A stretch of 64,000 bases of DNA from Lactococcus hircilactis (GCF_009601015.1 NZ_WITJ01000002.1:1-64000), one strand, 5' to 3'. Counted from the first letter of the stretch, positions 47,023-56,733 are shown. Numbers and translations are program-made. The notes: generated from the letters alone by a model not told the origin.

Positions 47023-47709
47023 CTATTCAAATTTTCCAAAATTTTCTTTTAAAAACTTCTCACCCTCTTCAGATATTAATAAGGCACGAGTTTCTATATC
47101 ATGAACTAAATAACCGTGTCCAATTAAAAAGAATAAAAAATGTTTTCCTAAATTCCCCGCTAAATGAAATTTACGTTCTGTCCAGTCCATGCAGGGCCTG
47201 ATAAATGTTCCTTTTTCCATTTGGATTTGAGCAATATCTAAACCTAGTTGTTGGAAAAATTGTACTCCCAACTGAGTTAAAATAAAATCTTGAGCCTCTT
47301 TTTTTAGAATTCCACTCTCTAAGAAAAAATCAAAGAAAAAAGTCCCAATATTTCCAGCAAGATGCTGATAACAAGTACGTGCTTTTTTCAAACGCTTATA
47401 GGTCTGATTTTGATGTAAAGAAGTTGTCGCTCGTTTTTCACTTACATTCATGAGTTGTTCCATTAATTGACCTATTTCTTCGTTAATGAGTCTATGATAG
47501 ACATACCTTCCTTGTCGATAGGATTCGGTCCACTTGACTAATAAAAATTTGGATAAATGGTATGATGCAGTTTGATCAGAAATTTTTGCTGCTTTAGCTA
47601 ATTCGTGCACCGTATGAAAACGATTGTCCATCAGTGACGTCAGTATTTCAATACGTGATCTGTCAGCAAGAAGTTGACTTGTTAAATAAATATCGGGGAT
47701 TTCGCCCAT
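47023..47709 (-). CDS. ArsR/winged-helix family transcriptional regulator
   Basis: 228 aa. The N-terminal wHTH (about residues 8-90) with LLADRSRIEILTSLMD, HELAKAAKISDQTASYHLSK (recognition helix) and the wing RQGRYVYHRL is ArsR-type. The long C-terminal extension (about 95-228) is unusual for ArsR and shows no metal-binding cysteine pair; only scattered Cys are present (TCYQH, RPCMD). GGAG precedes the ATG. It is divergent from the flavoprotein gene with a perfect palindrome between them, probably its operator. Confidence 0.85.
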   Translation of the reverse strand: MGEIPDIYLTSQLLADRSRIEILTSLMDNRFHTVHELAKAAKISDQTASYHLSKFLLVKWTESYRQGRYVYHRLINEEIGQLMEQLMNVSEKRATTSLHQNQTYKRLKKARTCYQHLAGNIGTFFFDFFLESGILKKEAQDFILTQLGVQFFQQLGLDIAQIQMEKGTFIRPCMDWTERKFHLAGNLGKHFLFFLIGHGYLVHDIETRALLISEEGEKFLKENFGKFE

Positions 47710-47741
47710 TTTTTCTCCATTTCGATGATGATAGAACTTTC

Positions 47742-47759
47742 TTTATATTATAATATAAA
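47742..47759. promoter_or_regulatory. 18-bp palindrome / operator in the divergent promoter
   Basis: TTTATATTA-TAATATAAA is perfectly symmetrical and contains a TATAAT -10 box on each strand. It is well placed for autoregulation by the ArsR-type protein. Confidence 0.6.
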
Positions 47760-47772
47760 TGGAGGAAAAAAG

Positions 47773-48369
47773 ATGTATAAAACTATTAATAAAGAATCGT
47801 TGTACTACGGTTCACAAGTTATTCTTATGGTAACAAAAAATCCTGAAACAAAGCAAACTAATATTACACCAATAAGTTCATCTTGGACGTTAAATAAATC
47901 AATTGTCCTTGGTTTAGGACTTAATCAACAAGGTTACATTAATCTTAAAGCAGGTAGTAATTTGACACTTAATCTAGCCGATGCTAGTATATGGAAAAAT
48001 ATCGAAAAAATTGCGAAAACAACAGGAAATAACCAGATGCCTTCTTGGAAGAAAAGAAAAAAATATCAATTTTGTTCAAATAAATTCGTACTTGGTAAAT
48101 TCACCCCTATCCAAACTCAAGGAGAATCAATACCTAGAATAGCAGAGTGTCCCATTCAAATTGAAGCAAATGTAATCGATATTTTTGAACGCTCAGACTA
48201 TGCAATTATAGAATGTGAATCGAAGCAAATTTTTGTCAAAGATAGTTTGTTGGGGGAAAATGAGAAAATAAAAGTAGATCAGTGGAGACCTCTTATTTAC
48301 AAATTCAGGACCTACACTACTACTCAAAACAGTTTTGGTGAAAACTTTAGATTTGAAGAGGACTACTGA
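47773..48369 (+). CDS. Flavin reductase-like (FMN-binding) domain protein
   Basis: 198 aa from the ATG at 47773 behind GGAGG; the open frame upstream to 47725 is not used because it covers the operator. Residues ILMVTKNPETKQTNITPISSSW, cut to TNITPISSSW, and LNLADASIW fit the flavin reductase-like/flavoredoxin fold (split beta-barrel). It may bind FMN and reduce a flavin or disulphide. It is the single target gene of the divergent ArsR regulator as far as can be seen. Confidence 0.75.
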   Translation: MYKTINKESLYYGSQVILMVTKNPETKQTNITPISSSWTLNKSIVLGLGLNQQGYINLKAGSNLTLNLADASIWKNIEKIAKTTGNNQMPSWKKRKKYQFCSNKFVLGKFTPIQTQGESIPRIAECPIQIEANVIDIFERSDYAIIECESKQIFVKDSLLGENEKIKVDQWRPLIYKFRTYTTTQNSFGENFRFEEDY

Positions 48370-48757
48370 TCTTATAACAATAAACAGCACAGCAAGTTTC
48401 TAAAAAATAATATGAAAAGAACAGAACCGTTTAATACAGATAAAAAATGATACTATTTCTTCAGAATGGTGCGGGAAGACTATTTCCCCAAAAATCAAAT
48501 CTTCCTAGTAGTGTGCAAGGACACTTTTTTAAGATTATAAAAGTCATTTTCTTTGATTTCTCTGCTTTTATCATTCGATAAAAGTCCCTCATGCAACAAA
48601 TTCTCTTCGAAAACTATATAAAAAGTGAACCAGAGTTCACTTTTTACTTTGTTTCGGTTCATTCCAAGGGTTAGCAACATATAATTTTCAAAACAATTTA
48701 TAGATATTTAAATTCCATAAAATTTATCATAAAACTTAAAGTATCGATTTCTATTTT
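48370..48757. other. Non-coding spacer
   Basis: No supported gene. Holds the terminator at 48619-48646 and AT-rich sequence. Confidence 0.5.
48619..48646. terminator. Bidirectional terminator between the flavoprotein gene and xylH
   Basis: AAAAGTGAAC-CAGA-GTTCACTTTT stem with A and T flanks. Confidence 0.75.
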
Positions 48758-49984
48758 TTATGCTTTCCGTCTCTTAGAAATCAGGTCATAAGCTACCGCA
48801 ACAATAACTACCAATCCTTTAATTATTGACACTATATCTGAACTAACTCCAAGTATAGACAGTCCCATGTTAAGGACGCCCATTATCAATGCTCCTACCA
48901 AAGCACCTGGAATTTTACCAACTCCTCCTGCGACAGCTGCTCCACCAATAAAGCAGGCTGCAATTGCGTCAAGTTCATATCCAGTACCAGCTTGAGCAGA
49001 TGCAGAAGCGAAGCGAGATAAGTCAACAATCCCTGCGATACTTGCAAGAAGTCCCATATTGAGGAACATTTTCATATCTACTGCTTTAGAATTAATTCCA
49101 GAGAGAATAGCAGCTTTACGATTTCCGCCGACTGCATATATTTCACGTCCAAGAACCATTTTATTTAAAATAAACATATAGATTGAAACAACTACTCCAA
49201 TAACAACGAGAATAATTGGAATTCCGCCAGAATGTTCATTTCCTGATGATGCAAAAAGATAAGTAGCAAATCCAATAATCAGAATTCCAATAATTAGCTT
49301 GATATTCATCCATGCAGAAGGCTCTACTTGCAAGCCTTCTTTAAGCATATGATTGCGTTTGCGAATTTGAATCAAAACGAACAAGATAATGGAAATTACA
49401 CCTACTACAATGGAAAGACCATCAAATGGTCCCCAAAATCCAAAAATATTAGGTAAAAAATTTGAGGATATCGCTACAAAGGGACTATTAGGATCTACAG
49501 GAATGGATTGTCCAGCAACATGGGTTGCCAAACCTCTAAAAATTAGCATACCACCGAGAGTGGTTACGAATGCAGGAACTCCAACATAAGCGACCCAAAA
49601 TCCTTGCCAAAGGCCTACAAGAAGACCTACAGCAAGCATCATAATGATCGTAATAAACCAATTTAAATGCATATGGGCCATTACATAAGCCCCTAATCCT
49701 CCAATAAAGGCAACAACAGAACCAACTGATAAATCAATATGCGTTCCTATAATGATAATTAACATCCCAACAGCTAAGATCATTACATACGCATTCTGCT
49801 GAAAAAGAGCTACAAAATTATTTGGCTTAAGTAATGTCCCTCCCGTAAGAAATTGAAAGAGGAGTATAATAGCTACTAGCGCAAGATATATACCATATTG
49901 TCGCGCATTTGCTACAAAGTAATCTTTGATTGAAATTGTACCAGTATCTGATTTTTGAGAATCCTGGTTTTTAGTTTGTGACAT
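48758..49984 (-). CDS. xylH: Sugar ABC transporter permease (XylH-like)
   Basis: 408 aa, about ten to eleven helices. GTHIDLSVGSVVAFIGGLGA and VTTLGGMLIFRGLA are signatures of the RbsC/XylH permease family; GGNRKAAILSGINSKAVDMK is the cytoplasmic loop contacting the ATPase; GVLNMGLSILGVS closes the protein. Its length matches XylH (about 390) rather than RbsC (about 320). Third gene of the importer set, after xylF and xylG. D-xylose is the inferred substrate from the adjacent xyl cluster. Confidence 0.88.
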   Translation of the reverse strand: MSQTKNQDSQKSDTGTISIKDYFVANARQYGIYLALVAIILLFQFLTGGTLLKPNNFVALFQQNAYVMILAVGMLIIIIGTHIDLSVGSVVAFIGGLGAYVMAHMHLNWFITIIMMLAVGLLVGLWQGFWVAYVGVPAFVTTLGGMLIFRGLATHVAGQSIPVDPNSPFVAISSNFLPNIFGFWGPFDGLSIVVGVISIILFVLIQIRKRNHMLKEGLQVEPSAWMNIKLIIGILIIGFATYLFASSGNEHSGGIPIILVVIGVVVSIYMFILNKMVLGREIYAVGGNRKAAILSGINSKAVDMKMFLNMGLLASIAGIVDLSRFASASAQAGTGYELDAIAACFIGGAAVAGGVGKIPGALVGALIMGVLNMGLSILGVSSDIVSIIKGLVVIVAVAYDLISKRRKA

Positions 49985-50022
49985 AATAATCCTTTCTTTT
50001 ATTCACTTCAAATTTTTTTAGC

Positions 50023-51600
50023 TTATGCAAATATATCTTCTTGCTTCATTGGAATTGTTGAAGTCATATACCTCATCAATTCTTCTTGGTTCGTTTTTTT
50101 AGCATCCAAACACGCTGTGATTGTTCCTAAGTTCATCGTGTAGATGCGATCACAAATACCTAATAATTCAGGAAGTTCTGACGAAATTACGATAACTCCT
50201 GCTCCGACATCTGCCAATTTATCAATAATCTCATAAATGTCGTATTTTGCACCAACATCAATACCACGAGTAGGTTCATCTAAAATAAGTACACGAGGAC
50301 TTGTTGAAACCCATTTCGATAATACTACTTTTTGCTGATTCCCACCTGATAAATTACCAACTGGCATTTCAATATTTGGAGCCTTTGTTCTAAAATCCTT
50401 TCTGAATTTTTCTGCTGTCTTTCTTTCTACATCTTGATCTATAACACCATATTTTGAAAGTGTCCCTAGATTTGCAAGAGATGTGTTTTCTCTAATACTA
50501 GAAATGAGATTTAAACCATACGTTTTTCTATCTTCGGTTGCATAAGCAACCCCTACATCTACTGCACTACGGACATTAGGAAATTTAACTTCTTTTCCAT
50601 CCAGCCAAATTTTTCCAGAAGCATTCGTCCCATATTGCCGTCCAAAAATTGACATTGCAGTTTCAGTTCTTCCCGAACCAACTAATCCAGCAAAACCAAT
50701 AATTTCACCAGCTTTTACATTAAAACTAACTTCTTTTGCAACAAGTCGTTTAGAATCCAATGGATGAAACATTTTCCATTTTTCAACTCTAAATAGTTCT
50801 TTCCCTAATTTAGGACTGTGATCTGGGTATCGGGAATCTAAAGGTCTTCCAACCATGTCACGAATCAAGAGTGCTTCGTCCAGTGGGTGCTCCGTATCAA
50901 TTTCAATATGAGAAATAGTCGTTCCATCCCGAATAACTTGAACCGAATCAGCAGATGCAGCAATTTCATTTAACTTATGAGAAATGATGATTGCTGTAAT
51001 TCCTTTTGTTTTACGTAAATTGTCAATGATTCCTAGCAAATGAAATGAGTCTTCATCATTTAAGGCAGCCGTTGGTTCATCCAAAATAAGTAATTTCAAA
51101 TCCTTAGTCAAAGCTTTTGCTATTTCAACAAGTTGTTGCTTTCCAACGCCAATATTTGAAATTAAAGTATCTGGATTTTCGTTTAATCCTACTTGAGATA
51201 AAACATCTTTAGCTAATTTTCTTTGTGCTTCATCATCAACAGAAAATCCTTTCATAATTGGATTTCCCAAAAATATATTATCGGTAATGCTCATATAAGG
51301 GACAAGTGCTAATTCTTGATGTATAATTACAATTCCCTTTTCTTCAGAATCACGAATTGTTTTGAATTGGCAAACTTCACCATTATATAAAATATCTCCT
51401 TCATAAGTGCCATAAGGGTAAACACCAGAAAGAACATTCATCATCGTCGATTTACCAGCACCATTTTCACCACAAATCGAAAAAATTTCACCACGTTTGA
51501 CATCCATTGTAACGTCTTTTAATGCAACTACTGGTCCAAATTTTTTGACAATGTGTCTCATCTCCAAAATAATATCTGGATCTTTTTTATCTATCATCAA
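50023..51600 (-). CDS. xylG: Sugar ABC transporter ATP-binding protein (XylG-like)
   Basis: 525 aa with two fused ABC domains. First Walker A GENGAGKSTMMNVL and Walker B LLILDEPTAALN, second signature LSGGNQQKVVLSKW with VLILDEPTRGID. The second Walker A is degenerate (GLVGSGRTETAM), usual in RbsA/XylG/AraG proteins. It energises uptake through XylH. The gene lies 38 bp upstream of xylH and 69 bp downstream of xylF. Confidence 0.92.
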   Translation of the reverse strand: MMIDKKDPDIILEMRHIVKKFGPVVALKDVTMDVKRGEIFSICGENGAGKSTMMNVLSGVYPYGTYEGDILYNGEVCQFKTIRDSEEKGIVIIHQELALVPYMSITDNIFLGNPIMKGFSVDDEAQRKLAKDVLSQVGLNENPDTLISNIGVGKQQLVEIAKALTKDLKLLILDEPTAALNDEDSFHLLGIIDNLRKTKGITAIIISHKLNEIAASADSVQVIRDGTTISHIEIDTEHPLDEALLIRDMVGRPLDSRYPDHSPKLGKELFRVEKWKMFHPLDSKRLVAKEVSFNVKAGEIIGFAGLVGSGRTETAMSIFGRQYGTNASGKIWLDGKEVKFPNVRSAVDVGVAYATEDRKTYGLNLISSIRENTSLANLGTLSKYGVIDQDVERKTAEKFRKDFRTKAPNIEMPVGNLSGGNQQKVVLSKWVSTSPRVLILDEPTRGIDVGAKYDIYEIIDKLADVGAGVIVISSELPELLGICDRIYTMNLGTITACLDAKKTNQEELMRYMTSTIPMKQEDIFA

Positions 51601-51669
51601 TCACACCTTACTTCTTTAATAATAAAATAGGAAATAAGATATCTACCATAACTTATTCCTATTCATTTG

Positions 51670-52776
51670 TTAATTCAATCCAGCTTTAGCCGCTGTAATA
51701 TACCCAGAATCTACGAGTGTTGCTTTTACATTGTCCTTGGTTACAGCTTCTGGAGTCAATTGAATAGTAGGTACATCCGTTTTTCCATTATTTGATTTTG
51801 AATCAGTTTTAACGGTTTTATTTTTTGTAGAATTATAAACAATTGAAGTCACAGTATCAGAAAGTTTTACGTCTGATTTATATACAGACATATATTGTTC
51901 ACCCTTTACAATTAATGGAACATTTTGAGTCTCACAATCTTGGCCTGTAATAACAACCTTAGTAGGATCTACCCCTGCTGCTTTAAGTGCAGAAATAACA
52001 CCAAATGCTTGGGCATCATTAGGAGCAAGTACTGCATCTAGCTTCTTTCCACCATTGTAAAATGAATTTAACCGTGTTTGCATTTCAGTTTGAGCGGCTT
52101 GCTGAGTCCATTCGATTGCTACTTGTTGGAAATTATCCCCCACACCTTTTGATGATAAAGAAACCAGAGCCCCTGATTTAAAGTACGGATCTAATACACT
52201 CATTGCTCCTTTAAAGAATTGAGGTGCATTATTATCTGTAGGTGAGCCACCAAGTAATTCAATATTAAATGGTCCTTTTGCTCCTTTATCAAGTCCTAAT
52301 TTTTTGATGATACTCTCTCCTTGGAGTTTCCCAACGCCTTGAAGATTATATGTTGCATAATAATCAACGTCAGGAGTATTCATGATTAAGCGATCATATG
52401 CAATTACCTTTGCTCCATTCTTTTTTGCTGCAGCAACCGCAGGTCCTAGGGTTGTTCCATCTTGTGCAGCAATTACGATATACTTCTCTCCTTTGTTAGC
52501 CATATTTTGAACTTGTTGTGATTGGGTAGAAGTGGATGAAGCAGCATATTGGACATCTACTTTATAGCCCTTAGATTTTAAGTCTTTACTTAAATCAGCT
52601 GCAGCTGATGTCCATCGCTGAAGTGCCTTATCTGGCATAGATATCCCAACGGTTATATCTTTAGGATTGTTCGAAGCGCTTGAAGAACCTGATCGACCAT
52701 TTGAAGTACACCCAGCTAGTGCAATTGTACCAAGTGCGATTACTGCTCCAACAAGCAATTTTTTTGTATTTTTCAA
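51670..52776 (-). CDS. xylF: Sugar-binding lipoprotein (XylF-like)
   Basis: 368 aa. Signal peptide with lipobox LAGC (Cys about residue 23), then a periplasmic-binding protein type I fold: VGISMPDKALQRW is the XylF-like N-terminal motif, and NDAQAFGVISALKAAG and ITGQDCE are ligand-binding segments. It captures the sugar outside the cell and hands it to XylGH. It has its own promoter with two overlapping cre-like boxes (52834-52863). Confidence 0.9.
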   Translation of the reverse strand: MKNTKKLLVGAVIALGTIALAGCTSNGRSGSSSASNNPKDITVGISMPDKALQRWTSAAADLSKDLKSKGYKVDVQYAASSTSTQSQQVQNMANKGEKYIVIAAQDGTTLGPAVAAAKKNGAKVIAYDRLIMNTPDVDYYATYNLQGVGKLQGESIIKKLGLDKGAKGPFNIELLGGSPTDNNAPQFFKGAMSVLDPYFKSGALVSLSSKGVGDNFQQVAIEWTQQAAQTEMQTRLNSFYNGGKKLDAVLAPNDAQAFGVISALKAAGVDPTKVVITGQDCETQNVPLIVKGEQYMSVYKSDVKLSDTVTSIVYNSTKNKTVKTDSKSNNGKTDVPTIQLTPEAVTKDNVKATLVDSGYITAAKAGLN

Positions 52777-52833
52777 AATAAACCCTCCTTAGGTTTTGTT
52801 TTATTATCAAAACTATTAACATATGACAGAATA

Positions 52834-52863
52834 AGTATAGCGCTTTCAGTAACCGCTTTCTAA
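52834..52863 (-). promoter_or_regulatory. xylF promoter covered by two cre-like boxes
   Basis: Minus strand TTAGAA (52858-52863), 18 bp, TATACT (52834-52839). TGAAAGCGCTATAC (52835-52848) and AGAAAGCGGTTACT (52848-52861) each match the cre consensus at about 12 of 14 positions, sharing one base. Confidence 0.65.
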
Positions 52864-52879
52864 CCTTTATTATGAATTT

Positions 52880-53494
52880 TTAGAGTAAATGTTGCGATTT
52901 AATTATTCTTGCAGGATTTCCTGCAATCACACAATGAGAAGGGAAATTTTTTGTAACAACACTACCAGCACCAATAACGACATCATCACCAATCGTCACA
53001 CCAGGAAGTAAAATAACAGAACCACCCAGCCAACAATCATCCCCTATAGTTATAGGTGAATCATATTGCCACCCCTCCCGACGGAGGTGTAAATCACTCG
53101 AATGATGATTTGGTGTGAAAAACTGACAATTAGGACCGATAAAACAATGTGAACCAATTTGAACTTTACCCGCACTAATAATTTGTAAATTTAAATTTAC
53201 AAAGCTACCTTCTCCAATATAAAATCGTTCAGGATATTCTATGGCACTAATCGGAAAATAAATTTCAGTTGACTTAGATAGATGTGGCAAAAATTTTTGT
53301 AATTTCTCTTTTGCCTTTTGCGGATTTTTTTTTGATAAATCATTTATTTGTTGAATTTTCCTACTACTTTTTTTTACAATTTCTTGCAGTGCTTTTTCAT
53401 TTCCATACTGATACCAATCTCCCTGTTCTATTTTTTCAGCAATGGTAATTTGTTTTAATCGTTCTATTTCTTTACTATTTAATTTTTTTGTCAT
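52880..53494 (-). CDS. xylX: Sugar O-acetyltransferase (XylX-like)
   Basis: 204 aa. The N-terminal Mac-type region (about residues 1-60, AEKIEQGDWYQYGNEKALQE) is followed by left-handed beta-helix hexapeptide repeats (GSFVNLNLQIISAG, GPNCQFFTPNHH with the catalytic His, VIGAGSVVTKNFP). It belongs to the maltose/galactoside acetyltransferase family. It lies at the end of the xylose cluster as xylX does in L. lactis. The acceptor is probably xylose or a xyloside. A weak terminator separates it from xynB. Confidence 0.88.
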   Translation of the reverse strand: MTKKLNSKEIERLKQITIAEKIEQGDWYQYGNEKALQEIVKKSSRKIQQINDLSKKNPQKAKEKLQKFLPHLSKSTEIYFPISAIEYPERFYIGEGSFVNLNLQIISAGKVQIGSHCFIGPNCQFFTPNHHSSDLHLRREGWQYDSPITIGDDCWLGGSVILLPGVTIGDDVVIGAGSVVTKNFPSHCVIAGNPARIIKSQHLL

Positions 53495-53504
53495 TTTTTT
53501 CCTT

Positions 53505-53534
53505 TCAAAAAAACCACTCTCGTGGCTTTATGGC
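53505..53534 (-). terminator. Weak terminator between xynB and xylX
   Basis: CCAC-GAGA-GTGG short stem followed by TTTTTTT on the minus strand. Confidence 0.5.
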
Positions 53535-53542
53535 ATTATTAT

Positions 53543-55222
53543 TTAGTCAAATCTTGATTCGCTAGCTTTCCACGTGTAAGATCCGTCTGGCAAAAGTTTA
53601 TCGCCCAATTCTTTGTAATCAAAATCATAGAAGTCAGCTTTTCTGTCATATCCAGAATAATCTACGACAGCAAGTCCAACAAACGCTCCAGTGAAGAATC
53701 CGCCATAAGTTTGGAGGACATAATCATCTGAAAGAACAGCCGCATCTAAAACAACAGGAATTTCTGTAAAATTCTTACCATCAAAACTAAATTCATAAGA
53801 ATAGGATTCCTTACGCACTTTCGTGCGGAACCAGACATATTCAGTCCCGTCAGGAATTTTAATGGCTTTATCTTTCAAGTATGACGTGTAATTGCCACGA
53901 TTATTTTCACCCACTTCAATGACAGCTCCATTAATTTCATTCCATGTGATAAAGACAAAGCTCCAATGACGGTCATTATAATAGTTGGTCAAACCAGCCA
54001 TTTGTTGATAAGAAAATGGGTCAAATTTTACTTTAACTGCTGCATCGAAATAGAAGGCTTGCCAACGACGAGCAATCAAAGATAAATCATGTGTATTAGC
54101 AAGAGATCCTTGTCCAATCAAAGTCAATTTCCCATCACCAGTTGTCCCCATTTTTTCAGTAAATGGCACGCGCAAAGTATTCCAGTTCATATCTAAAGTC
54201 GAACTTGTAAAATCATCTTTTTGACTGTGGTCAGCAGGTGCATTAGTTTTAATCGCGTCTTTTGGTCCTTCAACAAAGGTTGTTCCTCCATGACCACCCA
54301 CAATACGAGGCCAGCCAGCTTCGTCCCATTCTACTTTTTGGATAGAAGTTTCACGACCTAAAGAACTCCATCCACGTGGGTCAGTACTTGATTCATTTTC
54401 ATGATTCCAAGGGCGTGCGCACAGTGAAGCATAGTACCATTCGCCTTTAGGCGTCGATACTAGCCCACCATGGCCTTGTTTTTGAATGTAATAATCAGGC
54501 GTGTCGAAGTTTGTGATAAATGGATCGCCAGGCTCAGTTTCAAAGGATAATGTATCCAATGTTTTAGAGCGAGCCACGACTTCTTGGTGGGTAAAGACGG
54601 TCCCACCTTGTGCGGCAAAAAGATAATAATAATCATTAATTTGATAAATATGTGGTCCTTCAACCAATTTGACATTTGTGCCCTTATAAATTGTTTTAGC
54701 TGTTTTAGGTTGTAACTTCATTGTTGTCACATCAAACTCAGTCAATGTGATACCATCAAATGGATGTTTGTATTCACGATGATCCCATGTTTGTTGAACT
54801 AAGTATTTTCGTCCGTCTTTATCATGGAAAAGCGACGCGTCAAAGCCAACACCATTGAGCTTAATTGGGTCTGTCCATGGTCCGTTAATGTCTGTGGCTG
54901 TTGTCAGATAGTTGGTCATATCTTTAAAAGCACCTTCTGTGACTTTAACATCTGTATAAACGAGCCAAAATTTACCGTCAGCATAAGATAAATCGGGTGC
55001 CCAGATTCCACCTGATGAAGGATTACCTTTCATGTCAAGTAAGGTTGTAGTGGACAATGGGCTTGGCAAGAGATTCCAGTGTTCTAAGTCTTTTGATTCA
55101 TGCAAACGTACACCCGGGAACCACTCAAAAGTTGAGTTTGCGATGTAATAAGTATCTCCCACACGAATAATGCTTGGGTCCGCATTAAAGCCCGGAAGAA
55201 TTGGATTTTGAATAAGTGACAT
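53543..55222 (-). CDS. xynB: Beta-xylosidase, GH43
   Basis: 559 aa, subfamily-11-like with an N-terminal five-bladed propeller (about residues 1-320) and a C-terminal beta-sandwich (about 340-550). LPGFNADPSIIRVGDTYYIA contains the catalytic base Asp; the EGPHIY segment holds the general-acid Glu, and NGVGFDASLFHDKDG the pKa-modulating Asp. No signal peptide, so it is intracellular, hydrolysing imported xylobiose or xylosides. It follows the importer gene xynT with a 24-bp gap. Confidence 0.94.
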   Translation of the reverse strand: MSLIQNPILPGFNADPSIIRVGDTYYIANSTFEWFPGVRLHESKDLEHWNLLPSPLSTTTLLDMKGNPSSGGIWAPDLSYADGKFWLVYTDVKVTEGAFKDMTNYLTTATDINGPWTDPIKLNGVGFDASLFHDKDGRKYLVQQTWDHREYKHPFDGITLTEFDVTTMKLQPKTAKTIYKGTNVKLVEGPHIYQINDYYYLFAAQGGTVFTHQEVVARSKTLDTLSFETEPGDPFITNFDTPDYYIQKQGHGGLVSTPKGEWYYASLCARPWNHENESSTDPRGWSSLGRETSIQKVEWDEAGWPRIVGGHGGTTFVEGPKDAIKTNAPADHSQKDDFTSSTLDMNWNTLRVPFTEKMGTTGDGKLTLIGQGSLANTHDLSLIARRWQAFYFDAAVKVKFDPFSYQQMAGLTNYYNDRHWSFVFITWNEINGAVIEVGENNRGNYTSYLKDKAIKIPDGTEYVWFRTKVRKESYSYEFSFDGKNFTEIPVVLDAAVLSDDYVLQTYGGFFTGAFVGLAVVDYSGYDRKADFYDFDYKELGDKLLPDGSYTWKASESRFD

Positions 55223-55246
55223 TACTTTATCTCCTTTTTATATAAA

Positions 55247-56719
55247 TTACTCTACTTCCTTAAGTTGAGCGCGTTTTTCATCTAGTTGTTGATTAATCTC
55301 AGTCACATCTTTATCAGAAATTGGATAGAGTTGCATGATAATCATTGAAACCACGGCAAGAACAGCTGGAATCCAGATAGCCGTAATATTGATGCCTGCT
55401 AGGGCATTCGCATGTTGATGTGCTGCTGTTTCGTTGAATCCGTAAGCTGCCAAGAACCAAAGTGGAATTGCTCCACCTAATGTGAAACCAATTTTGAAGA
55501 AAAGTCCCATGATGGCATTGATAATCGCTGCATTACGTTTGCCAGATTTGAGCTCTCCATAAGCAACAACTTCGGGTACCAAAGCCCACATAAAACCTGT
55601 TGCTGATGTTAAACCCCATTGTTTGACAAAGGTCGCGATATAAGCCAACCAAAGTGCATCATGCATTCCATTAAGTGACCAAACCCAAGTTAAAATTTCA
55701 CCGACGACAAACATCCCAAGAAAGAGATGGAAGAAACCTTTTTTACCAAAGATTTTCTTCAAACGAGGCCAAAAGATTGGGAAAACAATCCCAGGAATTG
55801 ACGCAATAAGTCCAATAGCGCCCATCCATTCTGAATGTCCGACGACAAATTGATTAAAGAAACCATTAACAGTATTCATGAAGAACATAAATGTGAAAGC
55901 TAACATGAAGAAAATTCCTAAAATCACAAGGGGACGGTTATTCTTTAATTCAAGAAAAAGATCAGTTGTTTTAACTTCTGCCGATTGTTCTGCTGTTGCA
56001 ACCACACGTTCCTTGGTCAATTTATAACATAGGAATAAAGCTATTGCACCAATAATCATATAAACAGAATAAACACCAAACCAAGCATGACCAGCTGATG
56101 GGTCTGTATAATTTCCCATGTGAAGTTTGAGTCCAAATAATCCAGTATCTTTTAGACTTCTATCTTTTGGTGCTGCCATTTGTACAAACATTGGGAAAAG
56201 GGTGTAAACTAACAGATTTGCTCCATTTGCAAGCATCATCCGAGTACTTGTCAGTTTATCGACAGATTCTGGATCACGTGTTAATGAGGCATTTAAGGAA
56301 CCATAAGGAATATTAACCACTGAATAAACTAAATCCATGACAAAATAAACAATAAAAGCAAAGGGCACAGATCCTCTAACTCCGGGAATAGGTGCAAAAA
56401 GTAAAGCAGCAAGAATGACCAATGGAATTCCTGCTCTCAAAAGCCATGGACGATATTTTCCAGATTTTGACGTTCTTTTATCAACAAAGGTTCCAACCAT
56501 TGGATCCCAAAACACATTGATAATTCGAACAAAAAGAAAAATAAATCCGGCTGTTGCTGTACCAATTGCATTTACTGTTGTCATGTAAAGAGCTAAAAAA
56601 CCACCAACGGTTCCAAAAACTAAATTTTGAGCGAAATCGCCCATTCCGTAGCCAATACGTTCACCAAGTGTAAGCTGATGATATTCATCATGCTTAATTT
56701 TTAAATTATTTTCGCTCAA
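55247..56719 (-). CDS. xynT: Xyloside/H+(Na+) symporter, GPH family
   Basis: 490 aa with 12 helices of the glycoside-pentoside-hexuronide family (MelB/XynT). ERIGYGMGDFAQNLVF, RIINVFWDPMVGTFVDK and GKYRPWLLRAG are diagnostic. No C-terminal EIIA-like domain is present, so HPr control is not expected. It imports xylosides for XynB. Confidence 0.9.
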   Translation of the reverse strand: MSENNLKIKHDEYHQLTLGERIGYGMGDFAQNLVFGTVGGFLALYMTTVNAIGTATAGFIFLFVRIINVFWDPMVGTFVDKRTSKSGKYRPWLLRAGIPLVILAALLFAPIPGVRGSVPFAFIVYFVMDLVYSVVNIPYGSLNASLTRDPESVDKLTSTRMMLANGANLLVYTLFPMFVQMAAPKDRSLKDTGLFGLKLHMGNYTDPSAGHAWFGVYSVYMIIGAIALFLCYKLTKERVVATAEQSAEVKTTDLFLELKNNRPLVILGIFFMLAFTFMFFMNTVNGFFNQFVVGHSEWMGAIGLIASIPGIVFPIFWPRLKKIFGKKGFFHLFLGMFVVGEILTWVWSLNGMHDALWLAYIATFVKQWGLTSATGFMWALVPEVVAYGELKSGKRNAAIINAIMGLFFKIGFTLGGAIPLWFLAAYGFNETAAHQHANALAGINITAIWIPAVLAVVSMIIMQLYPISDKDVTEINQQLDEKRAQLKEVE

Positions 56720-56733
56720 TTTATGAGCCTCCT

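Noticed and set aside
48495-48680. 61-codon frame between the flavoprotein gene and xylH
   Set aside because: Overlaps a bidirectional terminator and lacks a ribosome-binding site.
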